A stretch of DNA of 64,000 nucleotides, taken from the NCBI GenBank assembly GCA_014529385.2, contig CM043943.1, positions 100,397,355-100,461,354 of the forward strand. The letters are read 5' to 3'. The stretch is from Adiantum capillus-veneris (taxonomy: Eukaryota > Streptophyta > Polypodiopsida > Polypodiales > Pteridaceae). Every line of letters begins with the position of its first letter. Within the stretch, counting starts at the first letter, position 1. The notes beneath the pieces are model-generated. The model saw only the letters and a list, made by a program, of their open reading frames with translations. It was not told the DNA's origin and did no database searches. This document shows positions 46,031 to 58,585 of this stretch, one piece after another. Made by a program: the position numbers and the translations under genes.

Positions 46031-46985
46031 TTAGCAACGGCCGCCCAAGGAGCTAAGCTATGGCCACCCAATTAAAATATTGTGGGGATAAAGTGTAAGG
46101 CCAAGGAAATTGAGGGCATGGCATAGAAAAGGCGACAGCGAGCAGTGCTGAACGAAGGAATTAGCGCTTATTGCGCACGCTACGAGGCTGGGACGAGGTC
46201 GTTGTAGAAACGGAAAAGGAGGAGAGGGCCGTCGCGCACAGATTCGGAACCATCCGCATCGGATTCCGTGCAGGTCGCCCCATCAGCTCGCCACATCAGC
46301 AAGAGGCCGGACCCATTACGGGTGCCTCACTTTTTTTAGCAAAAGAGCATGACCATGCAACTATAAAAGGGAGAGGAACGTCTTATTCCAGGGATCATCT
46401 TGAGCTCTTCTCTCCACCTCATAATCTCCTAAGGCTCTTAAGCTCCATCAGTTAACCTCCATATCTTAAGCTCGCTTAATTAAAAGTCTTAAGCTCCTCA
46501 TGCCTTCGAGCTCTAAAGCTCATTAAGCTTGGATTCCTTCACCTCGTCCTAGTGAGTTCTCCACTTAAGCTCCATATCTTAAGTTCTCTTAATTAATTTC
46601 TTAAGCTCCTCTTCATAATCCACAAGTTCCAAATCTCCCCCTATTCTCTTAAGCTTTAAAAAGCTCGCATAATCAAGTTCCTAATCTCGATAATCCCCCA
46701 ATTTCGCCCTCAAGCCATTCTATACCTCGCTATTCTCCTTAAACCTAGTCCCTTTCAAATTCATAAGCCAAGCTATCATTAAAGCCATCATTAGTCATTA
46801 AAATCCTCAAGCCTAACTTCATTAGCCATCCTTGATCTGCTCGAAGCTTGTTATCCATTCGAATCGAGGAGCAGAAGGCAAGTAAGAAAAATTTCAGCAA
46901 TTTTTTGTTTAAGCACCTGAATTAAGGCATGTTTCTTCTTGTAAGAGCATTTAAGCTTCCATTAGGGATTGATTAATCATGAATT
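46031..46985 (+). other. Promoter-like region with TTAAGCTC repeats, no ORF
   Basis: A GC-richer block (46,150-46,330) leads to a TATA box. From 46,430 to about 46,690 the words TTAAGCTC and AGCTC recur many times, loosely tandem. It resembles an LTR (U3 with TATA, then R/U5), but no boundary or partner was found. Confidence 0.4.
46362..46369 (+). promoter_or_regulatory. TATA box
   Basis: TATAAAAG, followed by GGGAGAGGAACG and a transcribed-looking CT-rich stretch. Confidence 0.45.
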
Positions 46986-47914
46986 TTGTCAATTAATTGG
47001 AAATTAGACAGACTGCTTGTTTTGAATACTGTTGTAGGTAATTGCATGTGCTACACCTTGTTTCCCGCACCTCTCATAGCCAAGGGCCCGGTGCCTTCCC
47101 GACTCACCTTTCGCAAAATTATCCCCCGACACTGTCTTATTGTTTTTTTTTTTCAGAATTCGACAGATACGCCGCTTGGATGCGATGAGATGTCTGATTA
47201 GGCGATGTCAGTCTAGTCATAGCTAGATAGCATAAGTTTCTTTTTGTCATACCTTATGTATCATGAGACGACTTTTATATGTCTTTTTGAAAACCATGTA
47301 TATTTTTTCAATAACGACAATGGTGTTGTAGCTATTACATTTGCAAAGTGTAACAATCAAGTGATTTTGCCTATGATGTGTACAATTGTCATTGATTTAC
47401 ATTCATCAATTCGCGCTTGTGATTTTGCCTATGATGTGTACAATTGTCATTGATTTACATTCATCAATTCACGCTTGTTAGTTCTGTATCTTTATTTTGC
47501 AAACAATACATACTATGGATGATGGAGTTAATGGTTATATTGTCTTGTGGGTGACTATTTTGGGTCTATATCTACCTTTGCACTTTTTTTCAAAGGTGAA
47601 TCAATTAATGAAACATTCAATATGGTTGATGGGTTGAATGCCCTGCCACCAAAACCTTTTTCTCTCGGGCGTCGCTATGAACGTCGCTATATAAGGCTCT
47701 GCAGTGTTGCTATAAACATCGCTATAGATGGCCTGCAAACGTCGCTATAATCATTGCTATAGGTGTCGCTATATAGCGACATTTATAGCGATGCATATAG
47801 CGACTTTCCTGTATCGACGCTGTTAGCGGCGGTCTTAGCGACACTGGGGGTTATAAAAACCCAATGTATTTCCGTCGCTAACAACGTCACAAGAGCAAAC
47901 AACCTCTTTTAGTG
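46986..47914 (+). mobile_element. Probable right end of a CACTA (En/Spm-type) transposon
   Basis: The end reads CTCTTTTAGTG (47,904-47,914), the complement of a CACTAAAAGAG tip. The 240 bases before it carry at least ten GTCGCTA/TAGCGAC motifs in both orientations, including GTCGCTATATAGCGAC near 47,770. A tip plus short subterminal motif repeats is the CACTA structure. Further in, at 47,155, a T-rich stretch and CAG give a splice acceptor before a short last exon ending TAG. The left end and transposase are not in this window. Confidence 0.55.
47361..47476. repeat. 58-bp tandem duplication
   Basis: Two adjacent 58-bp copies (47,361-47,418 and 47,419-47,476) starting GTGATTTTGCCTATGATG. They differ at one base by eye, so the duplication is young compared with its surroundings. 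Confidence 0.93.
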
Positions 47915-48325
47915 CAAGTATGAGATAGAAGAAGAAAACAACACACGTCTTTGCTTAGCGGTGGTCAGCATACAAGAGGAGATAGAGAAGGCAAATATTG
48001 AAAACAAGTAGTTTGTTGCAACGAGCACTATGTTAGTAGAAGACCTCCATTGAAGGGATTCTCAACTAGAGCATGTTAGTAGTGAGAGAGAAAAATGTAA
48101 AGAGATGTATGAAAAAGAGAAGATGGCTAGGAAGGTGCAGGCAAGCATAGTGCTAATCATCAAGCTTGCCTTGGAACAAAAGGAAAAGAAATACCAACAT
48201 GCCCACCAAAGTGCCAATAAATCTACAGCATTGGCTCAAAAGCAAAGAATCTCACTCGACATATTAAAAGGTCAAATAGATGATCAAAATTGACATCTAT
48301 TTTTCTGCATTGTTTAGCTGTCTCC
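47915..48325 (+). other. Short Lys/Gln-rich frame, unknown
   Basis: A 62-codon frame at 48,105-48,293 (MYEKEKMARKVQASIVLIIK, then Gln/Lys-rich) looks helical. It lies between the CACTA-like end and element C. It is too short and isolated to name. Confidence 0.3.
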
Positions 48326-49412
48326 TAGGAAATCAGACTATGAAGTCCATTGTTCCTTCTCCTGGTTGATCTAAGATACAACAGATAGAAAATTTTGATG
48401 CATCAATGTGAACATGGAATATCTATCCCAATATGGTTACTTGAGTATCGGGGCTGGTATAAGTGCTTCTTCTAGTTTTGTGAATGACTCTTCACACTCT
48501 TTTGTCTAGACAAAGACAACTATCAACCTATACAAGGGCTACATAATGACTACATACATATATATGAATCATTGGTAGTATCCACAGTGTCCAATGGAAG
48601 ATTTTACTTGTTTGGCATTGGTTGGTCTTGGTAGTTCCACAATCACCTTGATCTTATCAAGATCCATAGAAATACCATTCTCCAAGAAAATGTGTCCCAA
48701 GATTCTTCCTTATCTTACCATTAAGATACATTTTTCAGGGTTTAATGCATTTCTCGAATACTTTTCTAAGATTCCCACTATGTTCATCCCTAAGGAGAAA
48801 GTGAACACAAAGGTCGCCATATATATTTCCAAGAATATACGCAATTATTCTTTGAAAGCGTGCATCATTAGTTGTGGTTGGTACATTGGTCAGGACAAAA
48901 GGCATTACCCTATAAGCATAGATTCCCCATTCCATGGCAAATATTGTTTTGTACTGGTCTTCTACAACAATAACCAATTGACTATATCCTGAGAACCCAT
49001 CCAAGAAATAATAGGCTTGCTTACCTGCCATCATTCCAACATATGTTCTATGATTGGTAAGGGATAGTTATCCCTTATGGTTGTAGCATTTACCTTTTTG
49101 AGATTCACACATACGTGTAATTATCCATTTATCTTGTGGACAACCACAATAGACGACATCAAGCTAGTGTGTTCAATCTTGTAGATGAATTCAGCCTCTT
49201 GGAACTTATCGATCTCCTCTTTAATTTGTTTGGCAAAATGTGTCATTATTGGTAAAGGGATGCTCTCTGCTATGTTTAGCATCAAGTTTTAAGGGAATCG
49301 TGTGTTGAAATAATGATGGATCCACCCCCTTTAGGTCCTTGTATGACCATGAAAAAATATCTCTATACTCCTTGAGAAGTTGTCTGAGTAGCTCTCCTTC
49401 TTTTGTGCTCAA
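48326..49412 (-). pseudogene. Element C reverse transcriptase (fragmented)
   Basis: Frame 49,412-49,221 reads LKGVDPSLFQHTIPLKLDAK. Frame 49,034-48,735 has YFLDGFSGYSQLVIVVEDQY and YAYRVMPFVLTNVP. The YxDD region is garbled (IYGDLCVHF), so two or more catalytic positions are lost. Comparison with A at 22.45-23.51 kb shows several small indels. Confidence 0.78.
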
Positions 49413-50424
49413 ATTTGTTGCTATCTAGACTAGTCTTGTAGTCTCTCTAGGTTCTACTAGGTTTATTTGTTTTGCATTTTTTGGGCCATCATAGGTTTTA
49501 TTTTCTATTTTCTCTCTGATTGGCTGAGTCTTCGCTATTTTTTTGTCCTGGATGGTGAACTTTTGATAATAGCAAGGGACATTCAAATTTTCCATCTCGA
49601 TGTTTTCTCCTTCCTCACTTTCTATCTCCGTTGTCCTTACTTCTTTCATGGTTCTTTTGAGTTCTTGGTATTTCTTTTTCCACTCAACCTTGGTCCTAGT
49701 TATCTCTCCAAACTCATCCATCCTTGGTTTATTTGGTTTGTCTATTTTTTGTTATTTTCAATGTTTTGAGCTTGCTTTCTCAAGCTTCTAGCACTTTCTT
49801 TTGTTCTTGTGTCATGTGTTTTTGTGAACTGACATAAGATTTTTTTTTTAAACACTATCTTCTGCCTTTACAAGCATTAGAAATTGTGTTTTTCCTCTTA
49901 TTCTCAGCATTGGATTACCTCTGACCATGTTTAAGGCTCTCTTCTTGGTGTAGTTTTGTTTCTACCTATAGACTTTTGATTTGGAAAATCATAAAAACTG
50001 ACATCAGCTATGGTTTCTTCTTGGTCACTCAGGTTGTCAAAGTATTTGTCATCCGTATCATTCTCATACTTGAATTTCTCTAAAGAGTCCTAAAGTAAAT
50101 CTTTCTCCCCATCCTGGTTCTATTTTTCTATTTTGGGTTCTTTCGGAGTTTGGATCACTTCTTCTTCCTCAACTACATTGACCGTGTAATATAGGATCAC
50201 ATCATATCCATCTTTCTCACAAAACTTGGTTGTGGGGCTATCATCAATGGCACACACATCCAGAGTTTCCAAAATGTGTTCCCATCCTAGAGGTTATAAT
50301 TCTTCTTTTGGAAAGGGCTCTGGGATGTAATCTTTGTCTTTTAAAAACCTTTCTAAAACGCACTCCTTGCGCTTTAAGCTTCCACATTTTGAAGCTATGC
50401 ACATCCATAGTTCTTTGGACTTAC

Positions 50425-50850
50425 CTAATCATGAAATTTTGCTAGTGTAGTTGAGTCAAATTCTTCAACTAATGTTCTGGTTATATCCTTATACCTATGG
50501 TCCTTTAGGTTAATCTTGGTTATTGTTTTCATGTTTCTCAGGTATATATGGGCATAACCCAAATTATCTTGGCCATTTTTAGTTCTCATGAATGGTCTTC
50601 GCAATATGATGTTGTAGTTTTTCTCCTTGCCAAGGTTGACAACAACAATTATATGCTCATATTCAATTTTGCAAGAGGTAGCAATTACTTTGTCTAGAAG
50701 CCCTAAGGGTTTCTCCATATACCCATCTAGAAGCTGCAATTTCATTCTTGTTTCTCTTAAGCAGCTTTTCCCCATTTTCTTCATGTTTCTTTAGTAGCAA
50801 TGGCTACCCCAGCTCCACTGTCAAGAATTAACATGGTGGTGACACCTTGA
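50425..50850 (-). pseudogene. Element C protease
   Basis: The active site LILDSGAG lies at 50,808-50,825 in one frame. The rest (GYMEKPLGLLDKVIATSCKI, YNIILRRPFMRTK) lies in frame 50,784-50,425 after a frameshift. Asp-Ser-Gly-Ala is intact. Confidence 0.72.
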
Positions 50851-51204
50851 AATTCCACAAGAAGAGTCATGTTTTCATCTTCTCCTTTTCAATATTCTTT
50901 AACTTTGTTTAACGGTGTTGTTCTGGTAGCAAGGTGCACCTTTTTTAGCTCCTTGATCTCCTCTTGAATTTGTTATCCATACAACTTCCTACCATCATCC
51001 ACATGCTTGGTCGTATCCATAGCAGCTCAGCTATCATTATTGTGCATGTCACTAATGTTGATAATATGTCTATTATCCCCACACATTGTCGATGACTTTC
51101 TTGGAAGAGAGTCTCTGACAAGGCCTTGTGCTCTCCCATATAGGATGGTAGTGTTCTTAGTGATTAAGGTGGTTGTCCAAAGATTTTACAAATCCTTGGT
51201 TTCC

Positions 51205-53355
51205 CTAATATGATTGCATTTCTAGATTCATTTGAGATCTAGCCTCAAATTCCTCTATAGGTGGAAGAAACATTCCTCTTCCATCACCGGTCTCGTTTAA
51301 TTGTTTGCTTGGATCATTTGCTTCATTGGCCTCTCTGACTTGCTTCCACAATTTTTCAAGACCATCTATTTCTTTACAACCTTCTATTATAGCTAAGTAA
51401 AATTCCTCAAAAGAGTTATCCGTCATATTCAATATTATTCTAGGTTCTAATGTTGGGTCTTTGAGATCTGGTCCATGCTCATGCCTAGTATCTAGTTCTA
51501 TCTGCTCCTGCTTTGGTGGGATTATTGGGGGTTGGTGAAACGAGGACCATATCCTCAGGTTTTGTAATTGGTGGTTCCAACAAAGTCTGGGCTATTTAAA
51601 TCATTTTTTGACACATTTCAACCCTTTGCTTTTTAGTTTGTATATACGGATATGTCATCCACCTTTCCTCTTTGGTTTGTTTGTTTTTGTGCCATGCTTT
51701 GTAAATATTACAAAGGGCATCTAATGGCTTTGTTGACTTTTCCACCAGTATGGATCCTCCTAGAATAATTCTCATGGAATTTTTGACTAGGTCTTGCACT
51801 CGTGCTACCCCAATGGTTCCCTTTCCTTTGTTTGCTTTTCCTTCAAGTTTTCTCAGATTTTTCTTGGTTTGTTTCAGCTTGCCTACTAAGGAAGTTTGTT
51901 CATGTTCATTCTTGGCTTTCATTCTAACTTTCCTAGCTTTCCATGTGTTTCGCTGACTTTTTCTCTCAATGCTAGGTATATCAATTTTTGGGTTCTTCAA
52001 TGATGGGTTCATCTATTGCTTTTTGAGCTTCGGTTCTCGTGATCACTTGGATTGGTATCACTGCTTTGTTTTTTGACCCGCTGCTAGATGGTATTGCCTC
52101 TAGTATATTCAACATTACTTTTGCTCCTTGTTTGATCTCTCTGAAAAATCGGGGATCAAATGAGTTATTCCACGCTCTAGGCATTATGCATTTATCCTAA
52201 TGATTTTATCATGAGGAAATCTCTCATCAAGTGGTCTCTGCCACACTTATAGCACGGTCCATTGGGTTGTTGAGGTGCTCCTTGAGTAGCCCTCCATTGA
52301 TAAGCAAATATTGACCCTCCTAATCATCCATTTTCTATGAATAGAAATGTGCATTTGTCCAAGTTGTATCTACCTTCTCCTACAACATGCATAGCAGTTG
52401 GTGGTCCAACTGATCCAATCATGCTCCATGTTTCTGGAATTTTTGGTTCCTCAGGTGGATAATATCCTGCTTTTGGCGTATATCCACTAGGCTCTTCATA
52501 ATATGCTAGGATTGGCACTAAGCCTTGCTCCTCATGTTCTTCTATTGCTAGTGTGTACTAGTCTTGTCCTTGGCAGTGCAGGTTGTCGTCCCAAGATAGG
52601 TTCTGGTCTTTCAACTCCTACCAGCCTTCAAAGAATCCATGTTGTATATCTAGGAACCAATGGAGATTGTGTTGAGGCTACTTGGGCTTGTGGGTGTTCC
52701 TTTATGTATCCCTTAATTGTAATAGCACTCCCATTTGCGTGATTTGTCTATTTTTGCACTATGGCACACCACTTTGGTTGTTTAGCCTACAATTTAGCAA
52801 ATGGATATATCCTCTTGAGAACATCTTCAATGAGTTTCTCTTAGCTTATTGGAGATTCAGATTTTTGTACTAACTTGGCAGATTTGCAGCCACTATGCTA
52901 CGGTGAGGTATCATCATCTAATTCCTTGTATTCTCCCTCCTTGTAGACAACATAGCTATCTACCAAGTAGAGAGCCTCCTTCATCAACTCATTCAATGTA
53001 GGACTCTTTTTCATGTGAAGGTCTTTCTGGAGACCTGCATTCCTTGATCCTTGGATAGAAAATGAGCATTAACCTTGATTCGATCGGCAATTCTTCTACT
53101 AGGTAGAGCTTCACATATCTATTCAGCCTTAAGACTGCTTTCTGTACAAACTCTCCTTCTTTATGCTTGAATTTTTGGATTTGAGAGACAATGTTATGGG
53201 CTATCCGTCTTCGAGATAATTCCTTGATAAACTCGTCAGACACCTCCTTCATTGACTCAAAATCCTTACGTTCAACAAAATCAAACCAGGTGGCAGAATT
53301 CTCCACTAGAGTTACTCCAAAACCCACGAATTGTGTGGGAAAGTCTAGGACTTTG
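51205..53355 (-). pseudogene. Element C gag region
   Basis: Gag core 53,355-52,989 (TWFDFVERKDFESMKEVSDE) is followed by decayed Pro-rich and zinc-knuckle sequence (52.7-52.2 kb), then Lys-rich linker frames 52,012-51,596 and 51,432-51,205. Each has a partner in element A at 35.4-32.8 kb. The upstream join to D, near 53,355, is abrupt and inside the gag core. Confidence 0.75.
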
Positions 53356-55560
53356 AGCAAAAAGGTGAAGAACTAGGCTAATCAGCCCCTTCTCTAAAAG
53401 CTCCTCAACCTGGCCCATAATCTCATGAGCCACACTAACCCTATAGGGAGGTCTGTTTGGTGGGCTACACCCTTGCACCAAATCTATCATATGGTCCTCA
53501 GGCCTCTCCAATGGAAATTGTGACGGTAATGAGTCAGGAAAAAAGTCATTAAACTCTCTCAAAAATTCCGACCTTTCTTTACGTAGCACATAAAAAATTG
53601 ACTAACAACTATCTGAAACATCACATGCAAAAATCAAGTATGCAAAAAGATAATTTTTAATTACAGAATTGATAGCCGAAGCAAATGCAATAGGGATAGA
53701 CTTCCCTTTGATCTTTACATCTAAAACATGATTTTTGCCCCTATGCTGAAGGGTGATCTTTTTGTCGACATCCAGCACGCCATGTGTTTGAAACATCTAT
53801 GGAATTCCCACCAGTTCATTGCACCCTTCTAATGGCATGATATAGAACTCTTATGTGTCGTCATACGACTGAATATGCAGACACATCTTTCTAATGATGG
53901 GAGTAACACACTCTGATTAGCTAGGACATGCCAACCCTACCCCTATCGTGTACCCCATCTCTTCAGCTTTGATGCCCAGCTTCATAGCTAACGCTAGTGA
54001 GATAAAGTTCACTTTGGCACCTCAATCAAAGAAAATAAGTGCCATCTGGTCTCTGACTTTACCCCATGCTCTACATAACTCGTTGGCATCCGTGCTTGGC
54101 CTATCACCTACCATGTCTGGCACTAAACCTGACGTGGGTTTGGGCTTATTTCCTTTCTTGTGCTCTTTATCATGTGAGTCAGCTGATCTTTTTTGCCGTG
54201 GGAAATCTATAGGAAAGTGACCAGGTTGCTCGCATATAAAGCATTTATTCTTAGCCATCTTTTCCTCGAGTGACTTACACACAAAAGGCTTCCTTTTCTA
54301 TTTCTTTGCTAGCACTCCAGAATTCCCGGGTAAGTCCTTGTCCTTGTTGACCTTTTTAGACCCCTGTGATGCTTCAACAGCCGTTTTCACAAAAGGCTTC
54401 TTTGTTAAATTTTTCTTTTTCTGCCCCCCTTTCACGTTGCCTAAAAACCCACTGTCCTCTCCGTTCAACAAGGAAAGACCAGTGTTTGCAACTTCCATAA
54501 GCTGAGTGAGGCTAGCCACTCTGTTCTTTGTACAATAATCTTGAATCCTTTTAGGCAACCCACAACAATACTTCTCAATCTTCTGTGTCAATGGCACTAA
54601 AACTTATAGGAGGCTACTGAGAGAAACACTTTGCAAAACCTCCGATTGTACTCTTGAAGGCTCTTACAAGTAGCTGTTAGTGGGTTGGTGCCAATATTTC
54701 ATGAAATTGGCTTCAAATTCATTTGACATCCACATAGATACAAAAAATTTCTTGAAGTATATCCATGTGGCAGGTGTCTGTCCTTGCATCAACAATGTCG
54801 TCCACCATGTAAGCGCATTGTCTTTCAAGAAAGTGGCCGCTTTACTAGCATTAGAGGCCTTTGTAAAGTTGCCTTTTGCATAAGCTGTATCAATTGGCTG
54901 GAGACTTTTCCTTATTCTCAAATCCGTTGAAATTGTTAAACTTTATAGTTGCACCACCTTCTTTGTAAGCTTTTGGCTTTTGTAGTGCCCCCAAAATTGT
55001 CGTAAGGAATTGTGTTCAACATGGGCACTATAATAGGGGTTCCTTGGCCATTAACATGTTGTGTCGTAAGTGCCATATCTGGCTGCTATCCAACAAAACC
55101 AACGATACCAAAATTGCCATAGGGCATCCCGAACTGGCCCTAATTTCTCTAAAAGCCTTGTTGCATGCGGATATTACCACACATGGGGTTTGGCATCATG
55201 CCTTGCATATCCCCAACTATTGTTTATGGAATATATTAATGGTTTCCAGGAGCATAACTAGCCATACTTTGGAGCATAGATCCACCCCAAAATACCCAGG
55301 ATATACCGTGGGTGGTGGGAAAACCTCATGCATTGCCTGGAAACTGGTTCCTTGTCCATTTTATTCAACATGTGAACTCTGAAAGGTGGTAGGTTAAACT
55401 AGAAAAACTGGTGGAATTGGCATCTTAACCACCGGTTCATGGGCAGAAGGAACCTGTCTTGGATCCCCTGACTCTGCAACGTGCAAGTGCTCCCTATCCT
55501 GGTGGGACCCCGCAACAGAACCATGCAACCGGCCTGTAGGGTGGTAGACATTGGTTTTCA
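53356..55560 (-). mobile_element. Chromovirus-like Gypsy fragment D (gag, protease, start of reverse transcriptase)
   Basis: Minus-strand order from 55.5 kb: decayed gag start; gag core 54,921-54,664 (ASKAATFLKDNALTWWTTLL); frame 54,597-54,298; zinc knuckle at 54,205-54,243 (CFICEQPGHFPID), with Phe where the last Cys should be; protease near 54,025 with a TGA between catalytic Asp and Gly; then 53,589-53,356 with SQFPLERPEDHMIDLVQGCS and RPPYRVSVAHEIMGQVEELL, the start of reverse transcriptase. It ends inside the fingers, fused to element C. The wording is closer to E than to A. Confidence 0.8.
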
Positions 55561-55703
55561 CCCAACATTTCACTTTAGACTTTAGTACACAAAGAAATTT
55601 TGCAAATAAAAACCTAAAACAAGAATTGACACTTCAAACACAAATGGCTTGGAAGCTAGAGTGCTACCAAGAAAACGCCTGTTGGCACCAAAGACTGGCA
55701 TCC

Positions 55704-55820
55704 CTTTTGTATTTATTCATTGTATTCAAAGAGGGAATAAAACTTTTGTATTTATTCATTGTATTCAAAGAGGGAATAAAACTTTTGTATTTATTCATTG
55801 TATTCAAAGAGGGAATAAAA
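55704..55820. repeat. 39-bp tandem repeat, exactly three copies
   Basis: Units start at 55,704, 55,743 and 55,782, each beginning CTTTTGTATTTATTCATTG and ending GGGAATAAAA. They are identical by eye and a multiple of three, so they read through on both strands (for example FVFIHCIQRGNK). The array looks recent. No gene is supported. Confidence 0.95.
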
Positions 55821-56780
55821 CTTGTGATATTGTACGAGCTATCTCTCATAATCTAGGCTAAAAATGACATGTTTAGGCCCAATTTTGGTAGTATAACTGT
55901 ACTAGGATGCTTCATAGAACAATGCATACGAAAATTTTGCAAAACCTGATGAGAATCTACAGCACGCTGAATTCTTTGTTTTCTACCCTAAAAATGTGTC
56001 AGGTCACCCGCACAGTGGTCCCCTCACGTCCCTCGACCTCCTGGGGGTATTGGGGACCGTTTAGGGCCGAAACCCTAAAATTGCAAAAGTACATAGCAAG
56101 CTATATTTCCTTGTTTTGGGCTCCATTTCACAAGACGATCGCATGCAAAGCATGTCCTTAATCTCTTGCACCTATAGGTATATTTGCCCTTTGAATTGGA
56201 TGAGATTTCTTGCGTGAAATCTCTTCAGATTCACATGTACTTGCGGGGGATTAGCAACTAGCTAATCTAGTATCTATGCAAGAAGCTCTTGCATCAGCAA
56301 TCATGCATGAACCCACACAAACTGTATATACAAATGAAAATCCCTCGAGCGGGGCATCATGTTTCTATTTTCAAAAGGGGAGAGAGGTGTGCGATACCAG
56401 AATCATCGCGCTACATAGTGCAAGGGAGAAGGCAAGCTTTCCATTAAAGCTTCAACACCAGCACCAACTACTCATACACACACTGTAAGTCACAGTGAGA
56501 GAGAAATGCAACCCCAAGTTGCTTTTTGTACCAAATCTTGGCTGAGGTGGCTGAGTTTGACTTTCTATCGGCTCTGGTGCTGCCAAGTGTCCACTATGCC
56601 TCTTTGAGTTAATTTTCCTAGTACCGTCCGACTTATAAGTGTAGTAAGGGGTCCTAAATGACTTTGAACCTTTCACTACTTGGATTGCAATACCATTTGG
56701 CCCAGACCAACTTGTGGTGATCAGACATTTCCAAGTTAAATTAGTTAAATGTGGATTGCAGTGTTTTTTAGGTTATGGAA
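55821..56780. other. No gene recognised, possible LTR of element D
   Basis: Lies upstream of D's gag, where its LTR would be expected, but there is no second copy in the window and no clear primer site. Short frames only. Confidence 0.4.
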
Positions 56781-57135
56781 TTTTGAGTTTAGAATCTACA
56801 TGCTTTGTGTGAAGTATATCTCACACTCGGAGGTAAATTCAATAGAGTAGTTAGTGATTGCTTGCCTTGTGTAGAGGAAACTCACAATTGGAAGTGATTT
56901 ATGATAGTTAAAGTTAGCAGTTACTTGCTTTGTGTTGAACTATGTTCACACCTAAAAGTAACTTAACTTAGATAGTTAAAGTTAGTAGTTACTTGCATTG
57001 TGTTGAGCTATGTTCACACTGGAGACAATTTAGGTAGATTAAATAGTAATCTGTTGCTTTGTGTAGAGGTATTCTCACACATATAAGAGATTTAGATAAG
57101 TAGTGAATTATGATTGCTTGCCATGTGTAGAAAAA
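56780..57135. repeat. Diverged tandem repeat, unit about 60-68 bp (left part)
   Basis: About five units share the phrases GTTACTTGCTTTGTGTTGA, TTCACAC or CTCACAC, and GATAGTTAAAGTTAG. The pattern returns at 59,979-60,070 beyond the plastid insert. Confidence 0.8.
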
Positions 57136-57287
57136 GTTAGCAAGATCAAAATTTGATGATCCATGGCGGTAAAGTTACACCTCTCTAAGTCTCAACAAAA
57201 CTACCTTGAATTGGATCTGTTTCGCGGTAAATGCTCATTTGATAAGTTAAAGAATCTTCTAGAGATTAATTTATTCTATTTTATAAT

Positions 57288-57510
57288 CTAACTTTCATTA
57301 TTTGAAAAGGGAAGCAAGGCCAAGATGCGGGCTCTCTTTATTGCCGTAGCTACCAAACGTTGCTGCTTCCACGTCAATCTATTCATTAGTCTTGATAATA
57401 TTTTTCCTTGCTCACTCACAAATCGATGAAGTAGGCTCATATTATTGTAATCAATGGTTTCATCAGAACAAGTGGACGGAGAACGCCTACGCGAAGAGTG
57501 TCTATTTCTT
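57288..57510 (-). pseudogene. rps18: Plastid ribosomal protein S18 gene, nuclear copy
   Basis: The minus strand reads [54 protein letters not shown] and TAG at 57,288. This is the conserved body and C-terminus of S18, a small-subunit ribosomal protein. The N-terminal end is altered, with TAG near the start. It follows rpl33 as in plastid genomes. Confidence 0.85.
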
Positions 57511-57564
57511 GTAACTATCGATACATACTTATGCTAGATATCGATTCCCTCCAAACCAATTGCA

Positions 57565-57785
57565 ATTTTTTTAAAAACTTCTTCAACTCTTTGTGTGAGG
57601 TATGCTTTTGGCAATGGAAGAAATACTTCTCCGACTCCAACCGAGCGGGTGTGTCGCGACGATTTTTATGTGTAGTGTATCGGTGAAGACCCACAAATTT
57701 TCCATTGATTTCTCTATGAATACAAACTTGTACATTCCAAAGCAATAGTTACCCTTGCATCTTTATTATTGTGCATGGAATCAGA
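57565..57785 (-). pseudogene. rpl33: Plastid ribosomal protein L33 gene, nuclear copy
   Basis: [13 protein letters not shown] starts the gene. After a frameshift it goes on as [20 protein letters not shown] and [12 protein letters not shown]. One Cys of each zinc pair is replaced or lost. It lies directly upstream of rps18 on the same strand, the usual plastid order. Confidence 0.83.
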
Positions 57786-57987
57786 TGTACGCTAATTTAA
57801 TTAGTTTTCCCAAAAAGAGGGGGTGAGGATTGCACGTAGATCCATAGCAATAGAAATGAGCTACTTACGAAGTTTCGACCTATGAAGTAAATAAATTAAA
57901 CACTCCCATTACGTGTACGATGAGCCATAGAGTTCTCGCTTTGTATGGTGCCTACACAGATTCTTTTGTTTAGTTAATAACAATAAG

Positions 57988-58135
57988 TTAGGGAAATAGA
58001 AATAATAAAGCATCCGAAAAAAATCGATTTGGGCAATATCGCTTTTTCATTCAAGTTTGTTTGGCCCATTTGTTTTGAACATCTTGAACTACGTTGCAAC
58101 TAGCAGTTGGTGCCCTGATTGTGCCAAATTCTTCC
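57988..58135 (-). pseudogene. psaJ: Plastid psaJ 3' part, nuclear copy
   Basis: The minus strand ends RFFSDALLFLFP and TAA at 57,988, the C-terminus of photosystem I subunit J. Above it only short scraps match (CACCA.CTGCTAGTTGCAACG). It lies before rpl33, as in plastid genomes. Only the last 12 residues are convincing. Confidence 0.6.
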
Positions 58136-58585
58136 CCTCCGCACCAATCCATTTCTGTCCAACATTGAGGCCTTCCTTCTAATATGAGGAATCCTCAGGC
58201 TGATTTACTACCCAGAAGGGGATAAATCTTGATCACTACCACAAGTATTTTCTTGTCCCTCCATTTCATCTATTTTCACATCTCATAGGTTCCAAAAAAA
58301 AACCGGTTCAAATAGATAAATATTTTTTTTGTTCCGCTATTGTTTCGCAAGTATCTTTGGCACGATCGATCTTTGGGATCAAGTGACCGGGCCCTAAATG
58401 ACTTGTTTATTTCAATTAGCCATAGATTTCGATAGTGCTAACATTTCAATTGGCAGACTCTTTTTTTTTCCATCCATTTGATTACTTGTGGAATATTTGA
58501 TTTTAGTATGGTAGGTATAAATTAATTGGCAAAAAAATGGTGGAGACGGTTCCACGGCCTAGACATACCCGACAAGTTGGCGGAC

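Larger units (their letters stand above)
48326..53355 (-). mobile_element. Ty3/Gypsy element C, older copy of the A family
   Basis: Same protein wording and order as A, more decayed: RNase H start (48.33-48.45 kb), reverse transcriptase, charged linker (49,721-49,425), protease (50.4-50.9 kb), gag linker (51.2-52.2 kb), zinc-knuckle region (52.2-52.5 kb), gag core (52,989-53,355). The RNase H and integrase side is lost at about 48,326; the N-terminal gag domain is lost at 53,355, where element D begins. C keeps the protease active site that A lost. Confidence 0.85.

Noticed and set aside
46362-46369. TATA box as the promoter of the PPR gene
   Set aside because: It lies downstream of the PPR remains on the same strand and cannot drive them.
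47755-47790. GTCGCTATATAGCGAC as a stand-alone regulatory palindrome
   Set aside because: It is one of many GTCGCTA motifs packed towards the CACTA-like tip, so it is best read as part of that terminal array.
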